43,744 bases of DNA from Rhizobiales bacterium 32-66-11 (lineage in GTDB: Bacteria; Pseudomonadota; Alphaproteobacteria; Rhizobiales; Xanthobacteraceae): the NCBI GenBank assembly GCA_002304505.1, contig NCEH01000028.1:1-43744 (forward strand), written 5' to 3'. Within the stretch, counting starts at the first letter, position 1. Each line of letters begins with the position of its first letter. A program made the translations under genes and the position numbers. The notes under the pieces are model-generated. The model was not told where the DNA came from and did not search any database. It saw nothing but the letters and a program-made list of their open reading frames with translations. This document shows positions 27,252 to 37,039 of this stretch, in pieces.

Positions 27252-28031
27252 CTAGATCGACATGCCGCCCGAGACTTCGATGCGTTGAGCGTTGACCCAT
27301 CGATTATCTTCCGAGAGTAATGAAGCGATCATTGGGCCGATGTCGTCGGGAAGTCCCGCACGCCCGAGCGCGGTCATTTCTGCAACACGCTTGTTCAATT
27401 CGGGGTTGTCCCGCACCATCCCCCCGCTGAAATCAGTAGCGATAGCCCCCGGCGCTACCACGTTAACTGCGATACGGCGCGGCCCGAGTTCCTTGGCCAT
27501 ATAGCGGGTCATTATTTCGACTGCACCCTTCATCGCGGCATAGGACGCGCTGCCAGGGATGATGATACGTGTCAGACCGGAAGACAGGTTCACGATCTTA
27601 CCGCCGTCCCTCATCAGCGGCAGCAACGTTTTCGTCAAGAAGAAAACGCCTTTAAAATGGACATTGTAGAGCGCATCCAGCTCTGCTTCCGTGGTTTGCT
27701 CAATGCTGTTGTGGTGCGAGATGCCAGCGTTGTTGACGAGGTAGTCGAACTGCTGGGCTTTTAATTCGCCGAGTGCGTTCCGCGCGCGAACGGCGAAATC
27801 GTCGAAGGTGCCCACATTGCCGGTATCAAGCTGCAAGGCGATTGCCTTTTGCCCAATTTTGGTCACCAAACCAGCCACCTTCTCGGCTTCTGCCCGATTG
27901 GAGTTGTAAGTGAAAATCGAATCGACGCCTCGCTGGGCGAGGTTCAGCACGGCGCTGCGACCAAGACCACGGCTGCCGCCTGTGACCACCGCTATCTTGG
28001 CGCTTGCGATTGCTTGATTTTCGGCCGTCAT
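27252..28031 (-). CDS. Short-chain dehydrogenase/reductase
   Basis: A 259-residue classical SDR. The cofactor site is VVTGGSRGLGRSAV, the structural motif is YLVNNAGISHH, and the catalytic set is IVNLSSG plus SASYAAMKGAVEI (Tyr and Lys present). The C-terminus is WVNAQRIEVSGGMSI. The basic residue after the Gly-rich loop (YNSNRAEAE) hints at NADPH. It is divergent from the AraC_N-type regulator over 136 nt; this gene pair layout is common, with the regulator controlling the SDR. Substrate unknown. Confidence 0.92.
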   Translation of the reverse strand: MTAENQAIASAKIAVVTGGSRGLGRSAVLNLAQRGVDSIFTYNSNRAEAEKVAGLVTKIGQKAIALQLDTGNVGTFDDFAVRARNALGELKAQQFDYLVNNAGISHHNSIEQTTEAELDALYNVHFKGVFFLTKTLLPLMRDGGKIVNLSSGLTRIIIPGSASYAAMKGAVEIMTRYMAKELGPRRIAVNVVAPGAIATDFSGGMVRDNPELNKRVAEMTALGRAGLPDDIGPMIASLLSEDNRWVNAQRIEVSGGMSI

Positions 28032-28167
28032 TCTTCACCTCTTGCTCGCCCGCTTCCCACGAAGATACGCACGGCGGCACAATGAGTTGAATGCCGAAAC
28101 TTTCCCCGTTCTTGCCTATTTCTGCTCGAGTTCCTATTTCCAGAGAAACGCGAGAAAGAGGTCGGAG

Positions 28168-29058
28168 ATGTCAGGGCTGCTTGTGGAAGCGATCTCGCGC
28201 TACACCGAACGACAGGTTGGAGTAAGTCCGTTTTTGACGGCGATTGGAGGGGTCACCATTCTCCGATCAGATCATGAGAAACCGGCCGCTCACATGATTA
28301 TCAAGCCCGCCCTTTGCATCGTTGTGCAAGGTGCCAAATGGACGAGCTTCGGCGACAATCGATTTGAGTACGGCGCTGGGCAGGCGCTAGTGGTCTGCGT
28401 TGAAGTTCCCTCGGTGGGGCGGGTTGTCGAAGCAAGTCCGAATGAGCCCTATCTCGGTATCATTATCGAATTCGATCAGGCGACGATCCGCGAGGTCTGG
28501 GAAGCACTGGGTACACCACAGCAGGAAAGTGAAGATACCCGCCGCGGTGTCTTCGTGACACACTTTGATGGGGCGCTGTCGGACTGCGTGCTTCGTATTG
28601 TCCGCCTGCTCGACACACCCGACGCGATTCCCACGCTTTTTCCAATGATCATGCGAGAAATTGCCTATTGGCTTCTGACCGGCCCCCATGGCGGCGAGGT
28701 TGCGAAGATGACGTTGGCGAACACCCACACCCATCGTATGGTTAGCGCCATACACAACCTACGCGACCGCTTCTCGGAACCGATTCGAATTGAGCAATTG
28801 GCCAGACTAGCCCAATTGAGCCCATCCGCATTTCACCGCCACTTCAAGGCGCTAACGTCACTGACTCCGTTACAGTATCAGAAGCAACTCCGCTTGTTGG
28901 AAGCACGTCGACTAATTATCTCGAACACGGCCAACGTTGAGACGGCTGCGTTTGAGGTCGGTTACCAAAGTCCATCGCAGTTCAGCCGAGAATATGCCCG
29001 CATGTTCGGTGCGCCGCCGAAGCGAGATTCAAGGAATTTGAATACAGAGCTGTTCTAA
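28168..29058 (+). CDS. AraC-family regulator with AraC_N sensor domain
   Basis: A 296-residue regulator. The N-terminal AraC_N domain (about 25-180) has HMIIKPALCIVVQGAKWTSF and the YGAGQALVVCVEVPS pattern. The C-terminal HTH is in IEQLARLAQLSPSAFHRHF and AAFEVGYQSPSQFSREYAR, ending in a FGAPPKRD tail. ATG 28168 has a GGAG-like site upstream; an in-frame ATG at 28042 would give an untypical extension. It is divergent from the SDR pair and is their probable regulator. Confidence 0.9.
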   Translation: MSGLLVEAISRYTERQVGVSPFLTAIGGVTILRSDHEKPAAHMIIKPALCIVVQGAKWTSFGDNRFEYGAGQALVVCVEVPSVGRVVEASPNEPYLGIIIEFDQATIREVWEALGTPQQESEDTRRGVFVTHFDGALSDCVLRIVRLLDTPDAIPTLFPMIMREIAYWLLTGPHGGEVAKMTLANTHTHRMVSAIHNLRDRFSEPIRIEQLARLAQLSPSAFHRHFKALTSLTPLQYQKQLRLLEARRLIISNTANVETAAFEVGYQSPSQFSREYARMFGAPPKRDSRNLNTELF

Positions 29059-29675
29059 CATAATTTATGACTTGAAGCCGTTGCGCTGCTGATTTCCAGG
29101 TCACTTGCGCTTCAAGATGTGCGCGCGACTTCTCGGAGCGCACCCATCAGGGCATCCGCCGCCGGAGGTAGGTTGACGCCGACGAGGCGTGAAACGCTGA
29201 TCTGCTCCAGTATCAAAGGCTCGACTGAAGAATGGTGGGCCAAACTGTGCTGTGTGCAGGATCGAGAGCGACAGATTGCGGTAGAATTCCCAGAAAATCT
29301 GTTTGCTTCAGAAGCCAGAGTGTATTGACGCGCTTCATTGCGCTTATTGGCATCTTGTCGAAATCGGCAAAAGAAATAGATAAGCATCTCCTGACTAATT
29401 TTATCGGGGATTTCGAATTCGTTCATGCATTCTTCACGTGGCCGCAACGAGAGCATGAAGGCCGATCTGGAAGAGGCGAAGCTCGCGCATTTAAAATGTA
29501 TGTGTACGACACCCTTACATTAACTAAGAGTCATGATTTCTGCGAAAGTCTAGTTGAATATTATAGAAAATCATGACAACAGCATCTCTATTTTACCCGT
29601 TTTTATTTTAACGTCTATTGCAAGCGCCTCGCGTCGCGGTATGAATTGCATATGAGGAATGAACTATCCGAACGC
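29059..29675. other. A+T-rich gene-free stretch
   Basis: 617 nt with no intact gene. The left part carries a LysR tail remnant on the minus strand; the right part is A+T-rich and marks the border between the catabolic region and the G+C-rich repair block. Confidence 0.5.
29112..29262 (-). pseudogene. LysR-family C-terminal remnant
   Basis: The frame ending at TGA 29112 reads HSLAHHSSVEPLILEQIS and then VNLPPAADALMGALREVART. This matches the end of LysR-type regulators (last beta strand and helix). Sequence upstream in the frame shows no LysR character, so only the tail remains. The length is too small for a firm call. Confidence 0.45.
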
Positions 29676-32600
29676 TTATTGGAAATCCCTCGGCTTCACC
29701 TTGATCGTGTCGATGTGGAGATCCGGGATATAGATGTCGCGCGTTCGCAGCCCGCGGGGCGGAAGATCCCGGGGATCCGGCCCCGAGCCGCCGTGACGCA
29801 CCTGGTCACCCCGTCCGTGCGGAACAGGGAATGCCGCATCCCGCTCGCCGACGCTCGCCAATTCCCCAGACAGGTCGCTCAGCCGATGCGCAACGAGATG
29901 CACGACCTCCCCCTCACGCTGGATCCTTCCCCACACCGCGATCATGCCGGCGCTCAGCACAGTGCGCCGGTGCGCCTCGAATACCTTCGTCCACACCACC
30001 AAGTTGGCGATGCCGGTCTCGTCCTCCAGGGTGATGAACATCACGCCTTTCGCGCTGCCAGGACGCTGCCGAACCAGGACTATCCCCCCAGCCTCAAGCC
30101 ATTTCCCGTCCCTGGCATCCATCGCCTCCTTACAGGACACGATCCGCCGCTTCCGCAGATCCTCGCGCAGGAAGGACACCGGATGCGCCCGCAATGTGAG
30201 GCCGGTGTGCCCATAATCCTCGACGACCTCGCTGCCCGCGGTCATGGGGCGTAGCGGCACCGCGGGTTCCTCGATCTCCCGCAGGATGCGGGCGTCACTC
30301 TCCGATGAGGCGGCGAACAGCGGAAGTGGTTCATCGCGCAGCGCCTTGATCGCCCATAGCGCCTCGCGACGGGCGAGCCCGAATGCAGGGCGGAAGGCGT
30401 CGGCCTCGGCCAAGTGCACCAGCGCGGCCGCGGGGATGCCCGCACGGTGCCAGAGCTCCTCCACACCGGAATAAGGTCGATCGGCTCGTGCGGCGACGAG
30501 CGTTGCCGCATGAGCGTTGGCCAATCCCTTGACCAGCCGTAGGCCCAGGCGGACGGCAAAGCGCCGGTCATCGTCGGTCTGCTCGAACGTGCAGTCCCAG
30601 CGAGAGGCATTTGCACAAACGGGCCGGATCTCCACCCCGTGCTCTCGGGCGTCCCGAACGATCTGAGCCGGCGCGTAAAATCCCATGGGTTGCGCATTCA
30701 ACAAGGCGCAGCAGAACACATCCGGGTGCCAGCATTTCAGCCAGGAGGAGGCATAGGCGATAAGGGCGAAGCTGGCGGCATGGGATTCCGGGAAGCCATA
30801 ACTCCCGAACCCCTCGAGCTGGGTGAAGGTGCGTTCGGCGAAGGCCTGTTTGTAGCCGTTCGCGACCATGCCCGAGACCAGCTTCTCTCGAAATTTCGAA
30901 ACTCCGCCCGAAAACTTGAAGGTGGCCATCGACTTCCTGAGCAGGTCGGCTTCGCCGGGGGTGAAACCCGCACAGGTAATCGCGACCCTCATTGCTTGCT
31001 CTTGAAAGAGCGGCACACCAAGGGTCTTGCCGAGCACCTTCTCAAGCTCGGGCTTGGGATAATGGACGGGCTCCTTCCCCTCCCGGCGCCGGAGATAGGG
31101 GTGGACCATGTCACCCTGGATCGGACCTGGGCGAACGATCGCAACCTGCACGACCAGGTCGTAGAAGGTCCGAGGCTTTAGGCGCGGAAGCATGCTCATC
31201 TGCGCCCGGCTTTCGATCTGGAAGGTGCCGAGGGTGTCCGCCTTCCGGATCATCGCGTAGGTGCGCGGATCCTCGGCGGGGATCGACGCGAGGTCGAGCT
31301 CGATGCCCTTGTGCTCGGCCAGAAGGTCGAAGCCGCGCTTCATGCAGGAGAGCATCCCTAAAGCGAGAACATCGACCTTCATGAACTTCAACGCATCGAT
31401 GTCGTCCTTATCCCACTCGATGACCTGCCGATCCTCCATGGCCGCGGGCTCGATCGGGACGAGGTCGTCGAGGCGATCGTGCGTGAGGACGAAACCACCG
31501 GGATGCTGTGACAGGTGCCGGGGAGCGCCCATGAGCTGCTTGGCGAGGCCCAGGGCGAGCCGAAGGCGCCGATCCGACAGGTTGAGGTTCAGACCCTCCA
31601 CGTGCTTGGCCTCGACGCCCTCCTCCGACCAGCCCCAGACCTGGCTCGAAAGCGTCTTGATGAGGTCTTCCGTGAGACCCAGGGCCTTGCCGACGTCCCG
31701 AAGGGCGCCTTTTGTGCGATATCGGATCACGGTCGAGCAGAGCGCCGCGTGGTCGCGGCCGTAGGTGTCGTAAACCCACTGCATCACGATCTCGCGCCGC
31801 TCATGCTCGAAGTCGACGTCGATGTCGGGCGGCTCCCGGCGCTCTTCGCTGACGAAGCGTTCGAACAGGAGATCGTTGCGGCCAGGATCGATGGAGGTGA
31901 TCCCCAGCACGAAGCACACCGCGGAGTTTGCGGCCGAGCCCCGCCCCTGGCACAGGATGTCCTGAGACCGCGCGAACCTCACGATGGAATTCACCGTCAG
32001 GAAATAGGGGGCGTAGCTCAGCTTCTCGATGAGCCCAAGCTCATTTGCCAACGCTTTTCGCACGCTGCCGGGAACGCCCTCGGGGTATCGGCGGGCCGCG
32101 CCCTCCCAGGTCAGCTTCTCCAGCGTCTGCTGTGGGGTGAGGGAGGGATCGTCGCGCTCCTCGGGATATTGATAGGCGAGCTCGTCCAGACTGAACCTGC
32201 AGCGGTGAACGATCCCTGTGGTTCGGGCCAGGGCCTCCGGATAGCGGGCGAACAGCCGGTGCATCTCTTCCGGTGTCTTAAGGTAGCGGTCCGCGTGCCG
32301 CTCTCGCCGGAAGCCGAGGCTGTCGATGGTGACGCCGTGGCGAATGCAGGTGACGACGTCCTGCAGCTGCCGCCGCTTCGGCTCGTGGAAGAGGACGTCG
32401 TTGGTCACGACGGTGGGTATGCGCACGCGCGCCGCCAAGTCGGATAGCGCGTGGAGACGAAGCTGGTCGTTCGGCCGCCGGCGCAGGGTGAGGGCGAGAT
32501 ACGCACGCTCGCCGAAGGCATCTCGCAGACGCCGAAGGCGCATGCCGCAGATCTCGTCGGCCTCCTCCGGCACAAGTATCCCGATCAGCCCCTCCGCATA

Positions 32601-32948
32601 GGCAACGAGGTCGTCCCATCCGAGGACACACTTGCCTTTGCCGCCGCGCCGCTTTCCGAGCGAGAGAAGGCGGCAAAGCCGGGAATAAGCCGCGCGATCC
32701 GTCGGATAGACGAGCACCGACATCCCGTCCGTGAGATCGATCCGGCAGCCGACGACGAGGCGGACACCCGTGACCTTGGCAGCCTCGTGGGCCCTCACGG
32801 TCCCTGCGAGTGAATTGCGGTCGACGATCGCCAACGCCTCGATGTCGAGGAGCGCCGCGGCCGCGAATAGCTCGTCGCAAGAGGAAGCGCCCCGCAGGAA
32901 ACTGAAATGCGAGGTGACCTGCAGCTCGGCGTACCGCGGCCGGTTCAT
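29676..32948 (-). CDS. dnaE2: Error-prone DNA polymerase III alpha, DnaE2
   Basis: A 1090-residue C-family polymerase of the DnaE2 type. It begins with a PHP domain ([20 protein letters not shown]) and carries the polymerase acidic motif [13 protein letters not shown]. Further core motifs are [18 protein letters not shown] and [19 protein letters not shown]. The OB-fold near the C-terminus contains [19 protein letters not shown]. The protein ends [15 protein letters not shown], typical for DnaE2. ATG 32948 overlaps the imuB stop by 4 nt (ATGA); longer versions run into imuB. It is the catalytic member of the ImuA-ImuB-DnaE2 mutasome that copies damaged DNA with errors during SOS. Confidence 0.96.
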   Translation of the reverse strand: MNRPRYAELQVTSHFSFLRGASSCDELFAAAALLDIEALAIVDRNSLAGTVRAHEAAKVTGVRLVVGCRIDLTDGMSVLVYPTDRAAYSRLCRLLSLGKRRGGKGKCVLGWDDLVAYAEGLIGILVPEEADEICGMRLRRLRDAFGERAYLALTLRRRPNDQLRLHALSDLAARVRIPTVVTNDVLFHEPKRRQLQDVVTCIRHGVTIDSLGFRRERHADRYLKTPEEMHRLFARYPEALARTTGIVHRCRFSLDELAYQYPEERDDPSLTPQQTLEKLTWEGAARRYPEGVPGSVRKALANELGLIEKLSYAPYFLTVNSIVRFARSQDILCQGRGSAANSAVCFVLGITSIDPGRNDLLFERFVSEERREPPDIDVDFEHERREIVMQWVYDTYGRDHAALCSTVIRYRTKGALRDVGKALGLTEDLIKTLSSQVWGWSEEGVEAKHVEGLNLNLSDRRLRLALGLAKQLMGAPRHLSQHPGGFVLTHDRLDDLVPIEPAAMEDRQVIEWDKDDIDALKFMKVDVLALGMLSCMKRGFDLLAEHKGIELDLASIPAEDPRTYAMIRKADTLGTFQIESRAQMSMLPRLKPRTFYDLVVQVAIVRPGPIQGDMVHPYLRRREGKEPVHYPKPELEKVLGKTLGVPLFQEQAMRVAITCAGFTPGEADLLRKSMATFKFSGGVSKFREKLVSGMVANGYKQAFAERTFTQLEGFGSYGFPESHAASFALIAYASSWLKCWHPDVFCCALLNAQPMGFYAPAQIVRDAREHGVEIRPVCANASRWDCTFEQTDDDRRFAVRLGLRLVKGLANAHAATLVAARADRPYSGVEELWHRAGIPAAALVHLAEADAFRPAFGLARREALWAIKALRDEPLPLFAASSESDARILREIEEPAVPLRPMTAGSEVVEDYGHTGLTLRAHPVSFLREDLRKRRIVSCKEAMDARDGKWLEAGGIVLVRQRPGSAKGVMFITLEDETGIANLVVWTKVFEAHRRTVLSAGMIAVWGRIQREGEVVHLVAHRLSDLSGELASVGERDAAFPVPHGRGDQVRHGGSGPDPRDLPPRGLRTRDIYIPDLHIDTIKVKPRDFQ

Positions 32949-34468
32949 CCGAATAGCCCGTGCAGGTACCAGCGATGTGACCCAGTCGCGGCGTCCTCTC
33001 CGTCTCCGGCCCGGAAGATCCAGAACCGCTCGCCGGCGTCGTTCTCCACTTGGAAGTAGTCGCGCACCGCGGACATCTCCATGTCGCCCTTCCACCATTC
33101 GCCGAAGACCCGCTCTGGGCCATCGGCGTGGCGGACGCGGTGGCGCACCCCGCGCCACGAGAACCAGGCCGGAGGATGATCCGGCAGCAGCGCCATGGCA
33201 TCGATGACCTCAGGCCGCGGCAGAAGACGGGAGGGGCGCGGCCAGTGCTCCGGCCATGTGGCACCTGCCATGGGTGCCATGGGCGCGACGCGCGTCACCG
33301 ATCGCTCCGGCACATCGCTGGCGACCGGCGCCATCCTATAGAGGCGGCTCTCGCCCACTTGGTTGGCCAGCACGTCGACGAGCCCGGAGATGTCGGGGAC
33401 GGATTCCTCGACCAGGCTGCTGGCAGCTTGGCGTTCGGCCAAGGGTTCGGCGAGCGTCGCCGCCAGAGACAAACATTCGATGCCAAAGCCGGGCTCGATC
33501 GTCTCGACCTTGTCGGTGAGAAGTCGGCCGAGGCGCTTCGCCTCGCGGACGGGGAGCGCGGTTCCGACACGGATGGCCTGAACCGTATTGTCGACGCGAT
33601 GGCAGAGAAGATCGACGCGCTTCGCGCCGAGCCCTCGCTCCGTCAGCCGCTCGCACAGAGCGACGACGAGCTTGCCGATATAGCGTGTGATCGTCTCAGG
33701 TGCGCCGATGGGCTCGGCGAAGGCGCGGCGCACGCTGACGATTTCCTCCGGACGGACGGGGTCGATGGGCTCCGCGAGCGTTCCCAGGGCTTGGTCCATG
33801 CGGCGCCCGAGTTCCGGCCCAAACCTCAAGGCGAGCGGCGCGCGAGGAACGGCGAGCAGGTCGCTGATCCGCTCGAAGCCAAGGACGCGGAGACCGGACA
33901 CGATATCGGCCGGCAGGCGCAGGGCGATGATTGGCAGGCCCTCCACGGCTTCCCGGGCGCCGCCCGAAGAAACGACGACAGTTGTCCGCCGTCCAAACCT
34001 GGCGACAGCATGGGCAGCGCCCCAGGTATCCGCCACGACCGCGCGAGCTCGGACACCAGAAGCCGCCAGCCTCTGGACAATGGATACCAGCATGACGCCT
34101 TCGCCACCATGCAGGTGGTCGGCTCCCGACGTGTCGAGGACGATACCGTCCGGGGGATCTGCGGCGACGATCGGCGCGTAGCGCTGCATCATCCACACAG
34201 CGATCCGGTCCAGCGTTTCTGCATCAGCTTGGGCATCATGCTCCTGCACGATCAATGCGGGCACGAGGACCCGTGCCGTCGTTGCCGGCATTCCGGGCCG
34301 CAATCCCTGCCGTTGCGCGGCCTCGTCGGCGGCAACGATGACTTGCCGCTGTCCCTGGCGCCCGACGAGCACCATTGGCGCTTCAGCCGGCGGCGCGGCC
34401 GTACCCGCCTTCCGCCGCACCCGATCCGTCGGCCAGGTCGGCAGGCAAATGGAGACGACCCTCGGCAT
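32945..34468 (-). CDS. imuB: ImuB, Y-family-like mutasome protein
   Basis: A 507-residue protein related to Y-family polymerases. It begins [19 protein letters not shown], where true polymerases carry a DMD-type metal site; the acidic residues are lacking, as known for ImuB, which is a non-catalytic adaptor binding the clamp, ImuA and DnaE2. It ends [11 protein letters not shown], the usual ImuB tail. Either ATG 34468 or 34495 could be the start; 34468 gives the family N-terminus. It overlaps imuA by about 86 nt and dnaE2 by 4 nt, so all three are tightly coupled. Confidence 0.94.
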   Translation of the reverse strand: MPRVVSICLPTWPTDRVRRKAGTAAPPAEAPMVLVGRQGQRQVIVAADEAAQRQGLRPGMPATTARVLVPALIVQEHDAQADAETLDRIAVWMMQRYAPIVAADPPDGIVLDTSGADHLHGGEGVMLVSIVQRLAASGVRARAVVADTWGAAHAVARFGRRTTVVVSSGGAREAVEGLPIIALRLPADIVSGLRVLGFERISDLLAVPRAPLALRFGPELGRRMDQALGTLAEPIDPVRPEEIVSVRRAFAEPIGAPETITRYIGKLVVALCERLTERGLGAKRVDLLCHRVDNTVQAIRVGTALPVREAKRLGRLLTDKVETIEPGFGIECLSLAATLAEPLAERQAASSLVEESVPDISGLVDVLANQVGESRLYRMAPVASDVPERSVTRVAPMAPMAGATWPEHWPRPSRLLPRPEVIDAMALLPDHPPAWFSWRGVRHRVRHADGPERVFGEWWKGDMEMSAVRDYFQVENDAGERFWIFRAGDGEDAATGSHRWYLHGLFG

Positions 34469-35183
34469 CGCACGCGTCCACTTCGAAATCTGCACTCTCG
34501 CCCGCTCGGCAGCGGATCAGCTCAACGAGCCAGCGATGTCGGCCGACCCCTGGCACCGGCAAAGGGACCGAAGGAAGGACCGACACGCGCCATCGCGTCA
34601 TCGCGGCCGTCGGTTGACCGAAGTCGACCGCGTCGGCCGGCCTACGCCACCGTCGCAGGGCAATGCCCATCGTCCCGGTCGCCTCGGCCCTCAGCTGCAG
34701 GCGCCGGGAGGCCGTCATGGACATCCGGGCGACTTCGCCGATGACGGCGCCCAGGCCGCCATGGCGAAGCCCCTCCTCGAGGCACGTGAGGATCGCCTTG
34801 TCGTCTCCGGCCTCAACGTAGATCACCCGATCGGGCGTGAGGCCGGCCTGGGCCAACGCCGGGGCGAAGAGGTCAGCCCGGGTGATGCACCACAGCACCT
34901 GGCCGTGGGTCCTCGCAGCGATCCCGGCGACGAACAGCGCCGCTGCCGCCCCGTCGACGGTGCCGTTGCCGCCGCCGGCGACTTCGTGGAGCGCACCCAC
35001 GGCAAGCCCGCCACCAGGCAGCTTGTTGTCTATCCGAGGAACACCGAACGGCAGCACCTTCCGAATTCGCCGCTTGCTGCCCTCGAGGCTCTCGATCCGG
35101 TCCCGCAACGCCTCCATGACCTCATCACGGCGCCTGCCGCTGCCGTGCTTGGGGACGTTGGCATCCTCAGTGTTTGAATCCAT
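34383..35183 (-). CDS. imuA: ImuA, RecA/SulA-like mutasome protein
   Basis: A 266-residue ImuA. The core reads LPFGVPRIDNKLPGGGLAVG and ALHEVAGGGNGTVDGAAAA, the ImuA version of the RecA-like fold; further on is RRLQLRAEATGTMGIALRR. A conserved N-terminal helix MEALRDRIESLEG starts at 35117, so that ATG (with GAGG in front) is an alternative start to 35183. In the longer form it overlaps the upstream small ORF by 17 nt. ImuA binds ImuB and modulates RecA during SOS mutagenesis. The operon is headed by a LexA box at 35407-35421. Confidence 0.93.
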   Translation of the reverse strand: MDSNTEDANVPKHGSGRRRDEVMEALRDRIESLEGSKRRIRKVLPFGVPRIDNKLPGGGLAVGALHEVAGGGNGTVDGAAAALFVAGIAARTHGQVLWCITRADLFAPALAQAGLTPDRVIYVEAGDDKAILTCLEEGLRHGGLGAVIGEVARMSMTASRRLQLRAEATGTMGIALRRWRRPADAVDFGQPTAAMTRWRVSVLPSVPLPVPGVGRHRWLVELIRCRAGESADFEVDACDAEGRLHLPADLADGSGAAEGGYGRAAG

Positions 35184-35364
35184 CGAGGTCGCCGCACCGC
35201 AGGACTGTCGCCGTCAGGTACGATTGCTCCCACTCGAGCCACACCGATTCGCGTTCTTCGCTGCAGGCGCACCAGCACGAAGGCTCTCCAGCGCCACGAA
35301 ATTCGAGCACCGACAAGCTCCTGGCAACGGCTCTTCCGTCCGCGCGATTTGCATCGCTCGGCAT
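35167..35364 (-). CDS. Small protein at the head of the imu operon
   Basis: A 65-residue ORF between the LexA box and imuA. The ATG at 35364 has a strong GGAGGG 6-nt upstream (complement of 35370-35376). The LexA box lies about 43 nt upstream. Its stop is inside the first codons of imuA (17-nt overlap), a typical coupling layout. The product is acidic in its second half, with three Cys (two in SCWCACSEERES) and several Trp, and ends LRCGDLDGFKH. No domain recognised. Because imuA in its long form has only a weak ribosome site, translation of this ORF may feed imuA. It could be a leader ORF or a functional small SOS protein. Confidence 0.65.
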   Translation of the reverse strand: MPSDANRADGRAVARSLSVLEFRGAGEPSCWCACSEERESVWLEWEQSYLTATVLRCGDLDGFKH

Positions 35365-35406
35365 GGCAACCCTCCATGGCTGAACATGGCTCTATGGATT
35401 CCATGA

Positions 35407-35421
35407 GAACGAACCAAGAAC
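35407..35421 (-). promoter_or_regulatory. LexA (SOS) box for the imu operon
   Basis: GAAC-GAACCAA-GAAC is an exact GAAC-N7-GAAC, i.e. GTTC-N7-GTTC on the minus strand, the alphaproteobacterial LexA operator. It lies about 43 nt upstream of the small ORF start and 128 nt upstream of the divergent GNAT gene. The position fits repression of the imu operon and release on DNA damage. A clear -35/-10 was not defined. Confidence 0.85.
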
Positions 35422-35548
35422 AAGGAGAAATTTGCGCCAAGGATCGAAGTGCGGTGAAGATCGTTAATTCTCAAAGCTCCGCGCAGCTGCCTTGCGGCTG
35501 GGCCTTGAGCAACCATATGGCGCGGATCTCGATGAGAGCGGAGGGACG

Positions 35549-35845
35549 ATGAGCGACTTGGTTGGCGAGGCGACCCGGGAGGACAGCGCGGGACGGGGTC
35601 GCTACTTTATCCGCCTCGCTCGGCAGGCTGAGGCCGAGCTGACCTATCGGTGGTCAGGCGAGCGCACGATGATCATCAACCACACCTACGTTCCCCGCGC
35701 GTTCGAAGGCCGCGGGATCGCCGCCAAGCTGGTCAACTCTGTGATCGCAGACGCGCGGAGCGAAGGGTTCAAGATCACGCCCCTCTGCTCCTACGTCTCC
35801 GCCCTATTCTCCCGTCACCCTGAATGGAGCGACCTGCTCGCGTGA
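35549..35845 (+). CDS. GNAT-family N-acetyltransferase (YidJ/CG type)
   Basis: A 98-residue minimal acetyltransferase of the Acetyltransf_CG type (PF14542 class). The acetyl-CoA loop lies in VPRAFEGRGIAAKLVNSVIA, followed by ITPLCSYVSALFSRHPEW, the conserved C-terminal pattern. ATG 35549 has GGAGGG at 35540-35545, which rules out the in-frame start at 35492. It is divergent from the imu operon and could also be under the LexA box at 35407-35421. Substrate unknown. Confidence 0.88.
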   Translation: MSDLVGEATREDSAGRGRYFIRLARQAEAELTYRWSGERTMIINHTYVPRAFEGRGIAAKLVNSVIADARSEGFKITPLCSYVSALFSRHPEWSDLLA

Positions 35846-35880
35846 CCTCAGCCTTCCGCAGGATTGAAGGAACCCTGACG

Positions 35881-36400
35881 TCAAAAGGCGAGCACAGTCT
35901 GAGGCGGCTGGCTATCGAAGCGCTTCACTCTGAACGTGCCGGAAGGCGGGGGCCGCAGAAGCTCGGCCACGGGTACGCTGGCATCGAGCCAATCCATCCG
36001 GCGATCACGAGAAAGCACCGCCATTTGCCGTTCCATATAGGGCGCCGCGTCGCCGTTCGCCGGCGTCGTCAGGATCGCGTAGGCCTCCGGCCACCCCTCT
36101 CTCGCAGGCCGCCACACCGCTGCAAAGTAGAACCAGTCGCCATCCGCCCGCGTGAAGCTGAAGAGCTCACCGTTGGTGCGGTGAAGCAGCTCTGAGGCCG
36201 GCACGAGGCAGCGGTAGCTTGAAAAAGAGCGTGCCTTCAGCGCGGATGAGGGTGAAGGGGCGCACACCGCCCGCCGGCGGCCGAAGCCCCCACGGCAGCA
36301 TCACCATCTCAACATCGCTGCCATCGCGCCGTATGATCAGACCGCGTTCGCCGAGAGCGCCCTCGGGATCGAATGCCTCGACGTTCATGCCAAAGAACAT
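35881..36400 (-). pseudogene. Frameshifted SRAP-like gene
   Basis: Two frames together make a SRAP/DUF159-family protein. The first reads MNVEAFDPEGALGERGLII and MVMLPWGLRPPAGG up to FTLIRAEG. The second starts RSFSSYRCLVPASELLHR and runs to the end with FYFAAVWRPA and AILTTPANGDAAPYMERQMA. Removing one base near 36232 (minus strand GAAGGC-A-CGCTCT) fuses them into RAEGRSFSSYRCLVPASE. The catalytic Cys at position 2 is absent and the usual PYHDRQ His is Met, so even the unbroken version would be a divergent relative. It is divergent from an intact SRAP gene; a LexA box overlaps the start. Confidence 0.8.
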
Positions 36401-36409
36401 AACAAGAAC
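36395..36409. promoter_or_regulatory. LexA (SOS) box between divergent SRAP genes
   Basis: GAAC-ATAACAA-GAAC is a second exact GAAC-N7-GAAC. It ends 38 nt before the ATG of the intact SRAP gene (36448) and abuts the start of the broken SRAP gene. One operator could control both directions, including dinB behind the intact gene. Confidence 0.85.
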
Positions 36410-36447
36410 ACACGCCAATGACAACGCCGACTGGGACGGAAGGGCCG

Positions 36448-37038
36448 ATGTGCAATGATTATCGCCTGAAGGTCGACGTGGCTTCGATCGTTGACGACTT
36501 CGCTCACCTGAAAATCCAGATCCGGTTCGGCGAAGGTACGCCGAACATTGAGCCGCGGGACGACATCAAGATCACGGACCTCGGTCCTATCATCCGTACC
36601 ATCGACGGCGTGCGCGGCGAAGGCGAATTGGTGCAGCGGCGCTGGAGCTGGCCGGGGCCCAACAAGCGGCCGGTCTACAATTTCCGCTCGGACGGCCGGG
36701 AGTTCACCTCGAACCGCTGCCTGATCGTGGCGGACGGCTTCTACGAGTTCACCGATCCCGTTGAGAAGGGAAAGAAGCGTAAGGACAAGTGGCTCTTCAC
36801 CGTCCGAGATGAGCCGATCTTCTGCATCGCCGGCATATGGCGCGCCACAAAGGATGTCGGCGAAGCCTTCATCATGCTCACCATGCCGCCCGGGCCCGAC
36901 ATCGCTCCCTATCACGATAGGCAGGTCGTCATCCTGGAACACGACCTCTGGAGCGACTGGCTCGACCCAACCGTTCCGGCGCAATCTCTGATCCGCCCGC
37001 TGGCACCGGGGACGCTGCAGGTCGAGCAGGTCGGTTGA
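36448..37038 (+). CDS. SOS response-associated peptidase (SRAP/HMCES-YedK family)
   Basis: A 196-residue SRAP protein. The N-terminal MCNDYRL provides the Cys2 that, after Met removal, forms the covalent link to abasic sites. The other known active residues are present: Asn in YNFRSDG, Glu in GFYEF, His in [14 protein letters not shown] proteins (human HMCES, E. coli YedK) cap abasic sites in single-stranded DNA as thiazolidine crosslinks. ATG 36448 is chosen because the Cys must be residue 2; an upstream ATG (36418) would add 10 residues and destroy the function. The gene lies 38 nt from a LexA box and 1 nt before dinB. Confidence 0.94.
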   Translation: MCNDYRLKVDVASIVDDFAHLKIQIRFGEGTPNIEPRDDIKITDLGPIIRTIDGVRGEGELVQRRWSWPGPNKRPVYNFRSDGREFTSNRCLIVADGFYEFTDPVEKGKKRKDKWLFTVRDEPIFCIAGIWRATKDVGEAFIMLTMPPGPDIAPYHDRQVVILEHDLWSDWLDPTVPAQSLIRPLAPGTLQVEQVG

Positions 37039-37039
37039 G

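Noticed and set aside
29232..29576. 114-codon plus frame left of dnaE2
   Set aside because: No ribosome site and no family resemblance; it overlaps a LysR tail remnant on the other strand.
32278..33264. 328-codon minus frame overlapping the dnaE2 start and imuB end
   Set aside because: It is an Arg/Ala/Gly-rich shadow of dnaE2 and imuB in another frame.
33050..34744. 564-codon plus-strand frame opposite imuB
   Set aside because: The minus strand codes ImuB with proper ends and overlaps; the plus-strand product has no recognisable domain and is a G+C artefact.
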